Counted from the stretch's first letter, positions 1 through 9,125 are shown. The stretch: 64,000 bases of DNA from Planctomycetota bacterium (GCA_028280485.1 JANQLS010000037.1:1-64000); one strand, 5' to 3'. Notes: generated by a model from the sequence alone, not told the origin. Program-made: numbers and translations.

Positions 1-779
1 GGTTGGAAGAGAGTATGGTGATGGAGACCACCGCTTACTTCCGAGAGATGTTTAAGAAGGACTTGCCCTTAAGTGAATTGGTTGACTCCAATTGGACGAT
101 GCTCAATTCACGGTTAGCATTACATTACCGCTTGCCTGTACCGAAGGAAGCAAAGCTCAGTCGAGTTGAGCTCAGTCCGGATTCTCATCGAGGTGGTATT
201 TTAACTCAAGGTTCGATACTCTCATTGACTTCAGACGGTACACGCCATCGACCAGTCCATCGTGGGGCCTGGGTTTTAGAAGCGATCTTTGCTCGAACGC
301 CATCTCCGCCTCCTCCTAATGTCGATCCTCTCGAACCCGTCAAAGGGAATCAACCCAAGACGACCATTCGTTCACAGTTGGAGGCTCATGCTACGGATCC
401 CAATTGCGTTTCCTGTCATGCGAAAATTGATCCCTTGGGTTTAGCATTCGAAAACTTCGATGCGATTGGCCGATGGAGAACCAGGGAACGCGTGGAAGGG
501 GGAGTGGGTGAGAATCCTAAAGTTGATGCTTCAGGAGTATTTTTAGATGGTCGCACTTTCAAGGGGCCGAAGGAATTTAAAAAACTTCTCGCTGAAGATG
601 ACGATCGATTGGCTGAAGCCTTCTTAGAGCAATTGGCTACCTATGCCTTGAGGCGTGTCATGACTGTCGACGATATTCATGAACTTCACGAGATCGCTAA
701 GTCTCAAAAAGAGAATCGTTATCGTTTGCGTAGTTTGATTCGCGCCTTCGTGCTTTCTGATTTGTTTCAGCGAAGGTAG
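1..779 (+). CDS. DUF1592/DUF1588/DUF1585 planctomycete cytochrome-like protein, C-terminal part
   Basis: The gene enters from the left edge, so the N-terminus and true start are missing. The visible 259 codons match the end of the planctomycete DUF1592-DUF1588-DUF1585 family, large exported proteins that usually carry an N-terminal PSCyt1 cytochrome module. The DUF1588 hallmark is a CVSCH haem-type motif followed by K-I-D-P-L-G-L-A-F-E-N-F-D and G-R-W-R (encoded around 405-475). The last ~70 residues fit DUF1585 (F-L-E-Q-L-A-T-Y-A-L-R-R, then L-I-R-A-F-V-L-S-D-L-F). Family genes often sit next to a DUF1552 partner; none is visible here. The TAG stop (777-779) is the first triplet of a repeat of the TAGTCGTCTCGC family, so the repeat supplies the stop codon. 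The biochemical role of the family is not established; membrane or periplasmic redox work is inferred from CxxCH. Confidence 0.88.
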   Translation, partial: LEESMVMETTAYFREMFKKDLPLSELVDSNWTMLNSRLALHYRLPVPKEAKLSRVELSPDSHRGGILTQGSILSLTSDGTRHRPVHRGAWVLEAIFARTPSPPPPNVDPLEPVKGNQPKTTIRSQLEAHATDPNCVSCHAKIDPLGLAFENFDAIGRWRTRERVEGGVGENPKVDASGVFLDGRTFKGPKEFKKLLAEDDDRLAEAFLEQLATYALRRVMTVDDIHELHEIAKSQKENRYRLRSLIRAFVLSDLFQRR

Positions 780-1090
780 TCCGCCTAGTAGTCGTCTCGC
801 TCCGTTGTGGTCCGCTCGCTCCGCGAGTGGATAGTAATCGTCTCGCTCCGCGAGGCGATTTATAGCATTCTGAATTAATAATGGAATTGCGAAATACTCT
901 GAAGTGATAACTCGATTAAGTATTAAAGTAAAAACTGGAACTTTCTCTCGTTGTCAGGAACCGCCTCGCGGAGCGAGACGACTACTATAGTGACGGATTT
1001 TAAGTTGGTGAAGAATCAAAGTACGTATTGCGATAGTTAGGAAGGCCGCACGCAGAGCGTACGGACTACGATGCGAGACGACTACTAGAG
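777..1090. repeat. Family-1 palindromic repeats (TCTCGCTCCGCGAG type), compound cluster
   Basis: This 311-bp gap has no gene and is almost entirely repeat. A 24-bp arm starting GTAATCGTCTCGCTCC (834-857) is matched by its inverted copy at 962-985 with one mismatch, enclosing about 100 bp of AT-rich DNA. Partial copies precede it (777-830). A second module (961-1070) runs from CCGCCTCGCGGAGCGAGACG through unique sequence to an inverted CCGCACGCaGAGCGTaCGG hairpin, and recurs at 4728-4852. The cluster fills the gap between two convergent genes and may act as a bidirectional terminator or mRNA 3'-end structure. No transposase is present. Confidence 0.8.
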
Positions 1091-4000
1091 TTACTTTGAT
1101 TTCAAAAACTCCATCATATTTGCAATGTCCTCTCCCTTCGCCCCGTCGAGGAGGCCGGTGGGCATCAAAGATAAAGACTGCGGGCGGCGCTCTTTGATTT
1201 CGTTGACATTGAAGAGGTAGGTTTGTCCTTCGCGATCCATGAAGCGAAGGGCGGCATTGGAATCGTAGATGGCTAAACCATCGACGGAGCGGCCGTTTTT
1301 AAGGAATACGGTTTCAGTGCGATATCGGTTCGCTACGGCCAAGTTGGGCTTGGCGATGGAGATGATCAAGTCCTTGGGTGAAAACCGACGCGTGATCCCG
1401 GCTAAGTCAGGGCCGATGCGTTGACCTTTTCCGCCGATTTGATGGCAGGTGGCGCAACCTCGATCGAAGAAGAATTTACGACCTTTTTCGGCGTCGCCTT
1501 TTACATACGTCGCTGCTGTAATAAATGTTTTTAATTGGTCTTCTTCTGTTTTGCGTTCTTTGAGGATCGTATCGATCGCTGATTTCATGTCCTCACTTTT
1601 TTCACTTAGGTTCTTCGCCCAAGCTAAAAAGCTCTTCTCTTGAGATTTATTATTATTTTTAGAAAAACCGGCATTTTCACCCGTAATTCGAATCAAAAGC
1701 TCGGCGACTTGATTGCGTTCATTTTTCCTTGAGGGATCCTCATTCAGTTTCAATCCCCAGCGAAGGAGTTCTTGAACTTCGAAAACGGTGTTTTCGTTTT
1801 TAAAATCTTTAGGAACAGAAAGTCGTCTTAAGCCGTTTAGAGCCGCCGATACCAAATTACGCTCTCCGAAGCCAAGGTAATCCATAAAGAAAATTCGATC
1901 AGCTTCAGTGGCGACTTTGCTCAGCCCTCTTAAGGCTTCGGAGCGAGTGGAATCATTATTGAGCTCTATAATGTAGAGATCGCGGTGTGAAGCGTCAGGG
2001 ACACGAGAAATCAACTGGAGGACGCGCTTTCTTTCTTGAATGTCTCGAGGTAAAGGACGCTTGGCGAAAAGTTGAATCGCCTTTTTAAGTGCATCGCCCT
2101 TCATGCTTTCCGCTAAGACCAGATGATCTGGATGACCAAAGCTCTTCTCACTTAACGCAATTTCAACGATGCGAGGATGCTGTCGAATCAACTGCGTCCA
2201 AATGAACGAAACGTAACGGTGCCAACGTCGATCGCGACCTTGTTGATGCTTTTCCACCTTGCGAGGAAGATCCAAGAAGGACTTCACGGCTTTTTGGTAC
2301 AAGGCTTCCGTCCAGCCTTCCTTCAAGCGGTAGGTGAAAGAGAGCGTCCAAACATCTTCGCCGGGATGGGAATCTTCGGTGATTCGCGAAAGAATGGCGG
2401 TTAGGTTTTCTTCGGTTCCGTTTCCGAGGAGGCCGAGAAGGCGCGCAGATTGGCGGGATAACTTTTCGTTTTTAAGTTTGCATATCTTTGTAAGGAACGT
2501 TTGGTAGTTTCCTTTTATCTTACCTGGATTGTCTGAATCCCAAGCTTCATAAAAGGTTTGGCCAGTATGGCGCTTTTTGATCTTCTTCTCGTAAGCAGCC
2601 TCGGTAAGGCGTAGTAAATCAAAAAGTTGTTCTGGGGTGGTTTCAGGGTGAGATAAAAACTTACTAATGAATTCAAGAGTTCTATGTTGCTTGCTGCCGC
2701 GAGGTGTCTGGCGAATTCTCGCTGAGGTAATTATGATTTTTTGGGCTGCTGTTTTTGCAATTGGAAAATATTCAACAATGTCCCGAATCTTAGGATCCTC
2801 CTTCTCAAGTATGTAGCTCAATATATAAGACATTGTTTGCTGTAATCTACGGTCAGAATAGATTTTTCGATCGAGAAAATTTCTGAAGGCATCGCTTTTA
2901 TCACTCTTTTTAGTTCTGGCGGCTTCAAAGGCTACTCGCTGAACTCGCAAAGATGAGTCGTTAAGTAGAGTTGTCCAGGTGGACTCTTCCCCCGAATGGC
3001 CACTGTAATAAGCAGCACGTGCCTTAACTGAAGAAGAAAAAATGGTTGGACTATTAGAAATACGTCCTAGGGTCGCATGCAACTCTGGCGGCCTAAACTC
3101 ATTCAAAAGATCCAAATGCCGCGCCGTGTACTCATGATCCTTAACAGACTTCTTCCACTTCTCTAATGAAATCTTCTTAGCTTGCGGCAACCATCTTTCT
3201 CTCGACCACGCACTCAGAGGACTCGGTGCATCGATCGGCGATTTGTAGTTGATCTTTAGTTTTGGATCGACCTTCTTCGGGGTGATCTTATAAACCGCAC
3301 CAGCTAAGCCGCGTCCACCTGAGGCAACTAACATACTTCCATCGGGGGCGACTTCGATATCGACAGGAGCAAAACCAGCAGTCCCCGAGGCTTCTAAGAA
3401 AAGTTCTCGTTTTGCAGTGTAGGTGGCGCCTTTGGGGATAAGGTGAAAGCAATAGATTCGACCGAAGGTCCAATCGGCCGCGAACAATCCACCGTGGTAT
3501 TGTTTGGGGAAGGTGACATGATCGTACGTCGCCACTCCGGTGGGAGAGCCTCGACCGGCTTCAGCTACGGGGGCAATCGTATCGAAGGTGTAGGGTGGTA
3601 CTTTTCCTGAACCACTCGATCGCCAGCCGCAATCGGCTCCGGGAGTGATGTGATAGATTCGAGTGGGGCGGTACCAAGGTAAGCCTTCATCGCGTTCGCC
3701 GTCTGAATCCCAAACAAAAATTTCGCCGTCTGCGTTAAAGTCAAAGTCGTAGGTATTACGTAAGCCATCCCCAATGACTTCCATCCACTTGCCATCGGGA
3801 TCGAGGCGAAGCATCACGCCGGCGTAGGGATCGAGGATGGGAGATGTTTCTTTTCTAATCTTATCGATGGGAGGACGACAAAAATTTCCGCCGATGAGAT
3901 ACAACGCACCATCCGCACCCTGGCGAACAGCGTGGGCGTGGTGTTCACCGCCCACTGCAAAGGGAAGGACGAGTTCCGCTTGGGCTTCTGGGCCGAGTTC

Positions 4001-4345
4001 CTTTTCAGGGATGCGCATCAATCCCTTGCCACCTACGAAGTAGAGATAGCCGTAAGCAAAGAGCAATCCTTGTGCTCCCACGCGAGGTCCTGGGTAGAGC
4101 GTTTCGATTTTTTCTAAGAGTCCATCACCATCCTTATCGGTGAGTCGACGAATGTACCCGGGGCCCGAGACGACAACTTCACCCTGACGATCGAGCGTCA
4201 TCACTTGAATGTCGTGGGCTTGTTCACTGCTGGCGATTTTTTGAATGTCGAACAGATCATTAGCGTGGAAAGTGAATTCAGGTTTTTCTTGAGCGTGAAG
4301 AATGGTGGTCGCGAAAGTTAATAGTACAACTGCGAGGAGGCGCAT
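1091..4345 (-). CDS. PVC-type membrane-bound dehydrogenase / haem-binding domain protein
   Basis: A 1084-residue exported protein. A signal peptide (M-R-L-L-A-V-V-L-L-T-F-A, cleavage near A-Q-E) leads into a beta-propeller of the PVC membrane-bound dehydrogenase type, with D-K-D-G-D-G-L calcium-like loops, to about residue 360. A helical, HEAT-like middle (about 370-930) follows. The C-terminus is the Pirellula/Verrucomicrobium haem-binding domain: G-R-K-F-F-F-D-R-G then CATCH at 964-968, G-P-D-L near 980 and a typical L-M-P-T-G-L-L end. Family knowledge suggests periplasmic oxidation of sugars or alcohols with electrons passed to a c-type haem, but no substrate is proven. The ATG follows AGGA in CCCAGGACACCCC. 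It is one of four such propeller proteins in this window. Confidence 0.9.
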   Translation of the reverse strand: MRLLAVVLLTFATTILHAQEKPEFTFHANDLFDIQKIASSEQAHDIQVMTLDRQGEVVVSGPGYIRRLTDKDGDGLLEKIETLYPGPRVGAQGLLFAYGYLYFVGGKGLMRIPEKELGPEAQAELVLPFAVGGEHHAHAVRQGADGALYLIGGNFCRPPIDKIRKETSPILDPYAGVMLRLDPDGKWMEVIGDGLRNTYDFDFNADGEIFVWDSDGERDEGLPWYRPTRIYHITPGADCGWRSSGSGKVPPYTFDTIAPVAEAGRGSPTGVATYDHVTFPKQYHGGLFAADWTFGRIYCFHLIPKGATYTAKRELFLEASGTAGFAPVDIEVAPDGSMLVASGGRGLAGAVYKITPKKVDPKLKINYKSPIDAPSPLSAWSRERWLPQAKKISLEKWKKSVKDHEYTARHLDLLNEFRPPELHATLGRISNSPTIFSSSVKARAAYYSGHSGEESTWTTLLNDSSLRVQRVAFEAARTKKSDKSDAFRNFLDRKIYSDRRLQQTMSYILSYILEKEDPKIRDIVEYFPIAKTAAQKIIITSARIRQTPRGSKQHRTLEFISKFLSHPETTPEQLFDLLRLTEAAYEKKIKKRHTGQTFYEAWDSDNPGKIKGNYQTFLTKICKLKNEKLSRQSARLLGLLGNGTEENLTAILSRITEDSHPGEDVWTLSFTYRLKEGWTEALYQKAVKSFLDLPRKVEKHQQGRDRRWHRYVSFIWTQLIRQHPRIVEIALSEKSFGHPDHLVLAESMKGDALKKAIQLFAKRPLPRDIQERKRVLQLISRVPDASHRDLYIIELNNDSTRSEALRGLSKVATEADRIFFMDYLGFGERNLVSAALNGLRRLSVPKDFKNENTVFEVQELLRWGLKLNEDPSRKNERNQVAELLIRITGENAGFSKNNNKSQEKSFLAWAKNLSEKSEDMKSAIDTILKERKTEEDQLKTFITAATYVKGDAEKGRKFFFDRGCATCHQIGGKGQRIGPDLAGITRRFSPKDLIISIAKPNLAVANRYRTETVFLKNGRSVDGLAIYDSNAALRFMDREGQTYLFNVNEIKERRPQSLSLMPTGLLDGAKGEDIANMMEFLKSK

Positions 4346-4848
4346 GGGGTGTCCTGGGGTTGGTCGTTTAATATTTAGGAATGAGTTTTCATCATCCTAA
4401 CCAATTTTGTGATAGTCCTCACGCTCCGAGATTGTGAATTTTTAACGAAATCCCGTTAATTAGCCCGAAGCGCTAGCGAGGGGACGAGATGTTGAGTTGA
4501 TCTCAAATAACTTCGACCTACGTTATGTGGATATGACTCAAAAGTATTTAAACGAGCTGCAGAGCTTGGGATTGTTACGATTAGTCAGGAGCCGCCTCGT
4601 AGTCCGTACGCTCCGCGTGCGGCCCTCCCAAGAAACGATAACTAATCATTTAAGAACTAAGCGCTTTAAACGAGTCACCCATTGGAGGGTACCTCTAATT
4701 AAAGTTAGGAATGACTTTAGGCAGGAGCCGCCTCGCGGAGCGAGACGACTACTGGAGTGACGGAGTTTAAAGCTGATGTGGAATTTGAATACGTTTTGCG
4801 ATTGTTTAGAAGGCCGCACGCTGAGCGTGCGGACAACAAGCGTGCGGA
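4346..4848. repeat. Gene-free gap built from family-2 and family-1 repeats
   Basis: About 500 bp without a convincing gene. It holds one arm of family 2 at 4456-4483 (TTAATTAGCCCGAAGCGCTA and on). The following ~80 bp resembles the interior of the family-2 element at 24418-24490 (shared CTACGT and ATGAC blocks). Then comes a family-1 fragment around 4575-4630 and a full ~110-bp family-1 module at 4728-4852 that resembles 961-1070. Small open frames here are made of repeat sequence. The upstream part (4346-4455) should carry the promoter of the leftward gene starting at 4345, but I cannot point to clear -35/-10 boxes. Confidence 0.75.
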
Positions 4849-5826
4849 CTACGCCAACGGATCACGAATACGGCCGGCGTCGTGTTCTTCGGGCTTTTCG
4901 ATTTCGCTGAAGGGGATTTTACCGGCTTCTTTTCGTGTGAGTTTCCTACGGGATTTTAGTAAAAAACCGGTGTGACCGATGATGCGAAGCGATGGTCGCA
5001 ATCGTAGTCGGTCTGCGATCCAGGGGCGTTGAATGGTTTCGATGATGTCGGGGGAAGAAAACTCGGGGGTGTCTAAAATAGCTTGAACCAATTGGTCGAT
5101 CTGACGAATGGTAGGAGAGTAAGCGATGAGATAACCATTGGGCTTTAACGCTTTCGCTGCTCCGGGCAAGGCGTTCCAAGGATCCGGTAAATCTAAGACG
5201 ACGCGATCAGCTTCCTCGGCTTCGTGAAGACCTTCATGCACACTTTGGTGGCGAATCTCTAAGCGCGAAGCCAACTCTTCTGAATAAGTACTGATGTTGT
5301 TATAGGCACACTTGGCGAAATCTTCTCGAAGTTCGTAGGCGGTGACTTTTCCTTTGAGGCCGACAGCGCGAAGTAAGCCCAATGTCAATGAACCCGAGCC
5401 GATTCCAGCTTCAATCACATGCGCTCCGGGGAAGATATCTCCCCAAACTAAAATTGGGCCGATGTCTTTAGGGCTAATGATTTGAGCACCACGGGGCATG
5501 TGAAGGATGTACTCTTCAAAACTCGGTCGATAAACGCGAACGATTTCTCCCGTTGAACTCTTGACGGTATCACTCACCGCTAAGCCGATGATGGAATCGC
5601 AATCGATTCTTCCACCTCGCAGTTTGTAATTTTTTCCGGCCTTTAAAAAATAGAGGTACTTCCGCATCTTCCGATCGACGATGAGAGCAGGATCGCCATC
5701 TTTAAAAAAGTCGGTGGGCTCTTTGATGATGAGTTCTCGAGCTAGCTCTTCGTTGTTATTTTCTTCGGAGGAGCTCACTTCTTCAGTGAGTTCTTCTTCC
5801 GGGGTGGGGATTTCAGAGTCGGTCAT
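4849..5826 (-). CDS. trmI: tRNA (adenine(58)-N1)-methyltransferase TrmI
   Basis: A 325-residue class I SAM methyltransferase of the TrmI/Gcd14 family, which methylates N1 of A58 in the T-loop of tRNA. Visible signatures are the SAM-binding stretch H-V-I-E-A-G-I-G-S-G-S-L-T after a P-K-D-I-G lead-in, the acidic D-L-P-D-P-W motif where the target adenine is handled, and a following L-K-P-N-G-Y-L-I-A-Y-S-P. The first ~30 residues are very acidic (runs of E, S and N) and are an extension compared with typical bacterial TrmI. It is the last gene of a leftward unit, 39 bp after the lipoprotein gene. Its TAG stop (4849-4851) lies inside a family-1 repeat (GCGTGCGGACTACG read on +), so the repeat defines the C-terminal P-L-A end. 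Confidence 0.92.
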   Translation of the reverse strand: MTDSEIPTPEEELTEEVSSSEENNNEELARELIIKEPTDFFKDGDPALIVDRKMRKYLYFLKAGKNYKLRGGRIDCDSIIGLAVSDTVKSSTGEIVRVYRPSFEEYILHMPRGAQIISPKDIGPILVWGDIFPGAHVIEAGIGSGSLTLGLLRAVGLKGKVTAYELREDFAKCAYNNISTYSEELASRLEIRHQSVHEGLHEAEEADRVVLDLPDPWNALPGAAKALKPNGYLIAYSPTIRQIDQLVQAILDTPEFSSPDIIETIQRPWIADRLRLRPSLRIIGHTGFLLKSRRKLTRKEAGKIPFSEIEKPEEHDAGRIRDPLA

Positions 5827-5865
5827 GGGTGCGTTTGGAGATCAGTGAATTCTTGAGATTTAAAA

Positions 5866-7023
5866 TTATTCCGACGAAGCTTGAAGTTCTTGCAGATATC
5901 GATCGATGGAACCAGGAGGTTGAATCTTCAAGCCAAAACTGAATTGCCCTTCGGGGCCTTCGATAATGTGATGAAGGATTTCGTTCTTATTGGCAAGAAC
6001 TCCTTGAATGAAGGTCTCGATTTCTTTGGGGTCCGCGATCAATGCTTGCTCCGTCTCAGAGCCTTGGAAAATAGCGATAGGTTCTCCTTCAGGGAGTTCG
6101 TCGAGGATATCAAACACCTCCAAGGTACAGCGGGGAAGAGGAATTTTTTTCTCATCAGCCGTCCAACCGAAGGTTTCTTTCGCTTCAGGATCGTCGACTA
6201 CCCACATCTGTTTCTTTAGCCATGCGGTTGCCGTTGAAAAAACGGAGGCTCCTGAACGTTCGATGATACTTCCTTGAGTTCCTTCATCTGAAATGGGAAC
6301 AGGGAAGGCAAACTCTTGGTAAAGGAGTTCCCAGACTTCCTCATCAGGAACAATGAGAAGTCGACCGATGGTTCCGGCGTCAGCTTTTTGAAAATCTTGA
6401 AGACGAGAACGAGTTCTAAGTTTGTAGGTGAAGGTGTTTTTTTGGTGAACGTTCGACTCGGGAAAATAGATGTCTTTATCTAAAGTCGCTAATTCTTTCT
6501 CACCGGCTTCTCGCATACGAGGAGTATAAAACTGGGTGTAGGGAATGCGGCGGTAGAGAAGGTGAACGATTTGATTGAAGTGGCGAACTCGAAATCTTAA
6601 GGGGATGGTCTTTGATTCGCCTGGAAGTAAGAGCCAATCATCTTCAAAGACTTGGGGGGTCGTTCCTACGGAATCGGGATTGTAGACGTAGGTTTTCAAG
6701 GCCTTCTTGTGCGTTAGCTGCCCGCCTAAGGAGATGGATTTCTGAAAGAAGCGGGGTAGCTGATCGACCATCTGGACGGAGCGTACCAGGATGGGCTCAT
6801 TGGCCGTGTTGATCACGATAAAATCGGCTTCAGCGATCTGGCCAAAAACTAAAGGTCCTCCATCCGCTACTCTCATTTTGAGAGAGGGTTGGAGGATCTT
6901 TTGTTTTCGTCTCACATAGGTCGGAGTGCTTTCACAGCCACAGAATATGGAGATGAAAGCCATCGTGAGAACGAAGGAGTTTAATCGTTTCTTGCTAAAG
7001 AAACGGTGTGAATTATTTGTCAC
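5866..7023 (-). CDS. Predicted lipoprotein of unknown function
   Basis: I do not recognise the family. A GTG at 7021-7023 is preferred as start: it overlaps the TAA of the upstream gene (7013-7015), giving translational coupling, and yields a compact signal sequence ending in I-F-C-G-C, a plausible lipobox. An in-frame ATG at 7063-7065 would add 14 residues without improving the signal. The mature protein (about 360 residues) opens with R-R-K-Q-K-I-L-Q-P-S and a beta-rich region (L-V-F-G-Q-I-A-E-A-D-F-I-V-I-N-T-A-N-E-P) that looks like an Ig-like fold. No catalytic motif is evident. Placement between an aldolase-like gene and trmI suggests co-transcription, not shared function. Confidence 0.75.
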   Translation of the reverse strand: MTNNSHRFFSKKRLNSFVLTMAFISIFCGCESTPTYVRRKQKILQPSLKMRVADGGPLVFGQIAEADFIVINTANEPILVRSVQMVDQLPRFFQKSISLGGQLTHKKALKTYVYNPDSVGTTPQVFEDDWLLLPGESKTIPLRFRVRHFNQIVHLLYRRIPYTQFYTPRMREAGEKELATLDKDIYFPESNVHQKNTFTYKLRTRSRLQDFQKADAGTIGRLLIVPDEEVWELLYQEFAFPVPISDEGTQGSIIERSGASVFSTATAWLKKQMWVVDDPEAKETFGWTADEKKIPLPRCTLEVFDILDELPEGEPIAIFQGSETEQALIADPKEIETFIQGVLANKNEILHHIIEGPEGQFSFGLKIQPPGSIDRYLQELQASSE

Positions 7024-8128
7024 CCAGACGTGCGTAATCCAGGTTGTCGAGAATTTTGTAAACACTCTCGGCGATCCTTCTGACTTGAAGATCGCGGACC
7101 TGATCAGTTAAAGGTCCGAAGAAAATATTGGCATCCTTCGAAGGATTGTACACGGGTTTTCCGTCGGAGTCGAAATCTACAGGGAAACCTTTTTCCTCAT
7201 CGTGGTGTTCGATGAGTTGGTGACCTCGGTGGAGACACTCCCGGCCAACTTCTTGAGGGATGTAACTCCAGGCATTCATTCCGACAACACCCAGGGAGCC
7301 TAAACGTCTTTGGTCGTCGATGGGCAGAGATTTAATGGAAGAGAATCCGTGAACGACGAGTCGTGCGCCGACTCCAAGTTTTTGAATATCTTCAAGAATA
7401 TCGAACTGAACCCCAACAGGTTTGGCGTTGATGGATTCGGTTCCAATATTTGGAACCACTAATTCAAAGCCAGTCTTTTCTAAGAATTCTTCAATCTCAG
7501 TCGCTTTGGTGAACTGAGAAGCTTCTAGACCTTTTCCTCCGGCGGCGACTTCTTCGAGGCAACCCTCCACGACTTTGTCGATACCTTTAGATTGAAGGAA
7601 TTTTTTGTATTCGGCTGAGTGAACGATGTTATCGGCAAAGGGAGAGTGCGAATCATCGAACATGACACTCGAGAAGAAAGAAAGGGCTTGTTCATCTCTT
7701 AAGAATTCATTTTTTGAAATGATGCCACCGGGCAGAGTGTGATGACCGTGGTCATAGTGGTGTGTGATGTGAACGTCACCGTAGTCGGACCAATCAGGAT
7801 CGGAGACGGTGCTCATGAAATCGGTAGCGAGTTTGAGATTGAGGATACAGCGTTTGCGGTAAGCTCCTGGATCTCCACCCTCAGAAGGTAGGTGGTGGCC
7901 GGATTCAAGGTAACGAGGAAGCTGCTGCATGATGTAGTGACCCACCGTTGCGAAGATTCCTAGGGGGAGTCTCGAGATGTTGTGGTCTTTTGCAAACTTT
8001 GAAGCGCCCTTGATAATGCCATGAATCTGGTCTTGGGTGGTGTAGCCAATTCTGGCCATAGTGAGATTATTGTCGGCACAAAGTTGGTAGAGATCTTTGG
8101 TTCCTTGAAAGTCCAAGACGAGAGGCAT
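7013..8128 (-). CDS. Divergent class II fructose-bisphosphate aldolase-like protein
   Basis: A 371-residue TIM-barrel protein with the layout of class II (metal-dependent) aldolases of the Fba/KbaY type. Visible family landmarks are H-Y-D-H at 124-127 (normally H-x-D-H, zinc and catalytic Asp), M-F-D-D-S-H-S-P at 156-163 (normally the M-I-D-G-S-H segment), an E-E-V-A-A-G-G-K-G loop, and L-V-V-H-G-F-S-S-I near the phosphate site (normally H-G-G-S-G). The usual G-T-x-H-G zinc-ligand segment reads N-I-G-T-E-S-I, so one expected His is absent. The enzyme may have changed substrate or lost activity. The ATG follows GAGGAA. It heads the leftward unit with the lipoprotein and trmI. Confidence 0.7.
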   Translation of the reverse strand: MPLVLDFQGTKDLYQLCADNNLTMARIGYTTQDQIHGIIKGASKFAKDHNISRLPLGIFATVGHYIMQQLPRYLESGHHLPSEGGDPGAYRKRCILNLKLATDFMSTVSDPDWSDYGDVHITHHYDHGHHTLPGGIISKNEFLRDEQALSFFSSVMFDDSHSPFADNIVHSAEYKKFLQSKGIDKVVEGCLEEVAAGGKGLEASQFTKATEIEEFLEKTGFELVVPNIGTESINAKPVGVQFDILEDIQKLGVGARLVVHGFSSIKSLPIDDQRRLGSLGVVGMNAWSYIPQEVGRECLHRGHQLIEHHDEEKGFPVDFDSDGKPVYNPSKDANIFFGPLTDQVRDLQVRRIAESVYKILDNLDYARLGDK

Positions 8129-8447
8129 GGTTGTTCCTCGATGTGTTGCAAGTTTTTTAAGTATCGCCCTTTAGGCAGGGTTGCGAGGTCGTTCCGAGCC
8201 GGGTTTTGAACTGCTTTCTTAATCCGGGACGAACGAAAACGAATCGAGGATAATAGCTTGAATCTCACAACAATTCAACGATTCATAGGTATCTTAGCGT
8301 AATTCTAATCTACCGATTGACCCAGATCCTTCGATAGATTGGAGTTATCTCCTTTCCTTCAATTACAATAAAGGAAGATTTCTCCCCTTTGTCTAAACAT
8401 GAAATTGAATCATCCTTCACGCTCTCTGGATTATTTGAGGTTTTGAA
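8129..8447. other. Divergent intergenic region, no gene found
   Basis: This 319-bp gap separates leftward (8128) and rightward (8448) genes and must hold both promoters. I see no RNA gene, repeat or strong palindrome. A TTGACC at about 8317 has no convincing -10 partner. The remaining sequence is unremarkable AT-rich DNA. Confidence 0.5.
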
Positions 8448-9011
8448 ATGAATAAGCATTTAACCCCGTTTCTCTTTGGTTTGATGGTTTTTACCCTGGC
8501 TTACACTCTGTTCACGCTTCCGGGAAGCTCGAACTCAGCTTCCACAGATGGGATTCTTTCTGCTGAAGCTTTAGATCAGGAATCGGAGAAGGAAAAACCC
8601 ATTGAAGGATCAAAAGAAGATGAAAAGCAAAAGAAGCTCGAGGAGCAGTTCAAGAAAGATTTAGCTAATGTTCAATTCGTCGGACGCTGGTGCATGATGA
8701 AAGACGGGAAACTGGGCGAAGAAAGAGAAGAGAAGTACACCATCACCTCAGCTTTAAAAGCTAATGCAGATAACTGGCTGATTTTTGCCCGAGTTCAATT
8801 CGGTAAAAAAGATGTCACCCTACCCGTACCCGTCAAAGTGAAATGGGCAGGTGATACTCCTGTTATCACCGTTACCGATGTTAACTTACCCGGTTTGGGA
8901 ACGTATTCGGCTCGCGTTCTTGTGTATAAAAATACATATGCCGGTTCTTGGTTCGGAAAGAACTACGGTGGTTTGATGAGTGGGATGATTGTGAAGAATA
9001 AGAAAGAGTAG
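8448..9011 (+). CDS. Conserved planctomycete-type exported protein, unknown function
   Basis: A 187-residue protein with an N-terminal hydrophobic segment (L-F-G-L-M-V-F-T-L-A-Y-T-L-F-T-L, residues 9-24) that serves as signal peptide or anchor. A charged Glu/Lys linker (about 45-75) follows, then a compact beta-rich domain: F-V-G-R-W-C-M-M, Y-T-I-T-S, D-N-W-L-I-F-A-R-V-Q-F-G, V-P-V-K-V-K-W-A-G-D-T-P-V-I, then L-P-G-L-G-T-Y-S-A-R-V-L. I have an impression of similar small exported proteins in other planctomycetes, but the domain has no name I can give. No enzymatic motif is seen. The gene stands alone and ends just before the perfect inverted repeat at 9052-9125. Confidence 0.75.
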   Translation: MNKHLTPFLFGLMVFTLAYTLFTLPGSSNSASTDGILSAEALDQESEKEKPIEGSKEDEKQKKLEEQFKKDLANVQFVGRWCMMKDGKLGEEREEKYTITSALKANADNWLIFARVQFGKKDVTLPVPVKVKWAGDTPVITVTDVNLPGLGTYSARVLVYKNTYAGSWFGKNYGGLMSGMIVKNKKE

Positions 9012-9051
9012 CCGTACTACTTTTAACGCGAAAATTTTGAATTACGTATCC

Positions 9052-9125
9052 TAACTAGCCCGAAGCGCTAGCGAGGGGTCCATTCTTAAATAAGGTGACC
9101 CCTCGCTAGCGCTTCGGGCTAGTTA
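9052..9125. repeat. Family-2 inverted repeat, short form, perfect 29-bp arms
   Basis: Left arm 9052-9080 begins TAACTAGCCCGAAGCGCTAG and right arm 9097-9125 is its exact reverse complement over 29 bp, with a 16-bp loop. It fills the gap between convergent genes (stops at 9011 and 9139), where a transcript from either side would form a very stable hairpin; there is no T-run. The same arms occur near 4456, 14092, 24391 and 60471. Confidence 0.9.

Noticed and set aside
1449..4117. Frames of 60-80 codons inside the 1091-4345 gene
   Set aside because: All lie within a clearly coding gene on the other strand or frame.
4497..4975. Two open frames on the + strand (4497-4760, 4757-4975)
   Set aside because: They run through family-1/family-2 repeats and into the 3' end of trmI on the other strand; composition and lack of homology make them repeat-derived.
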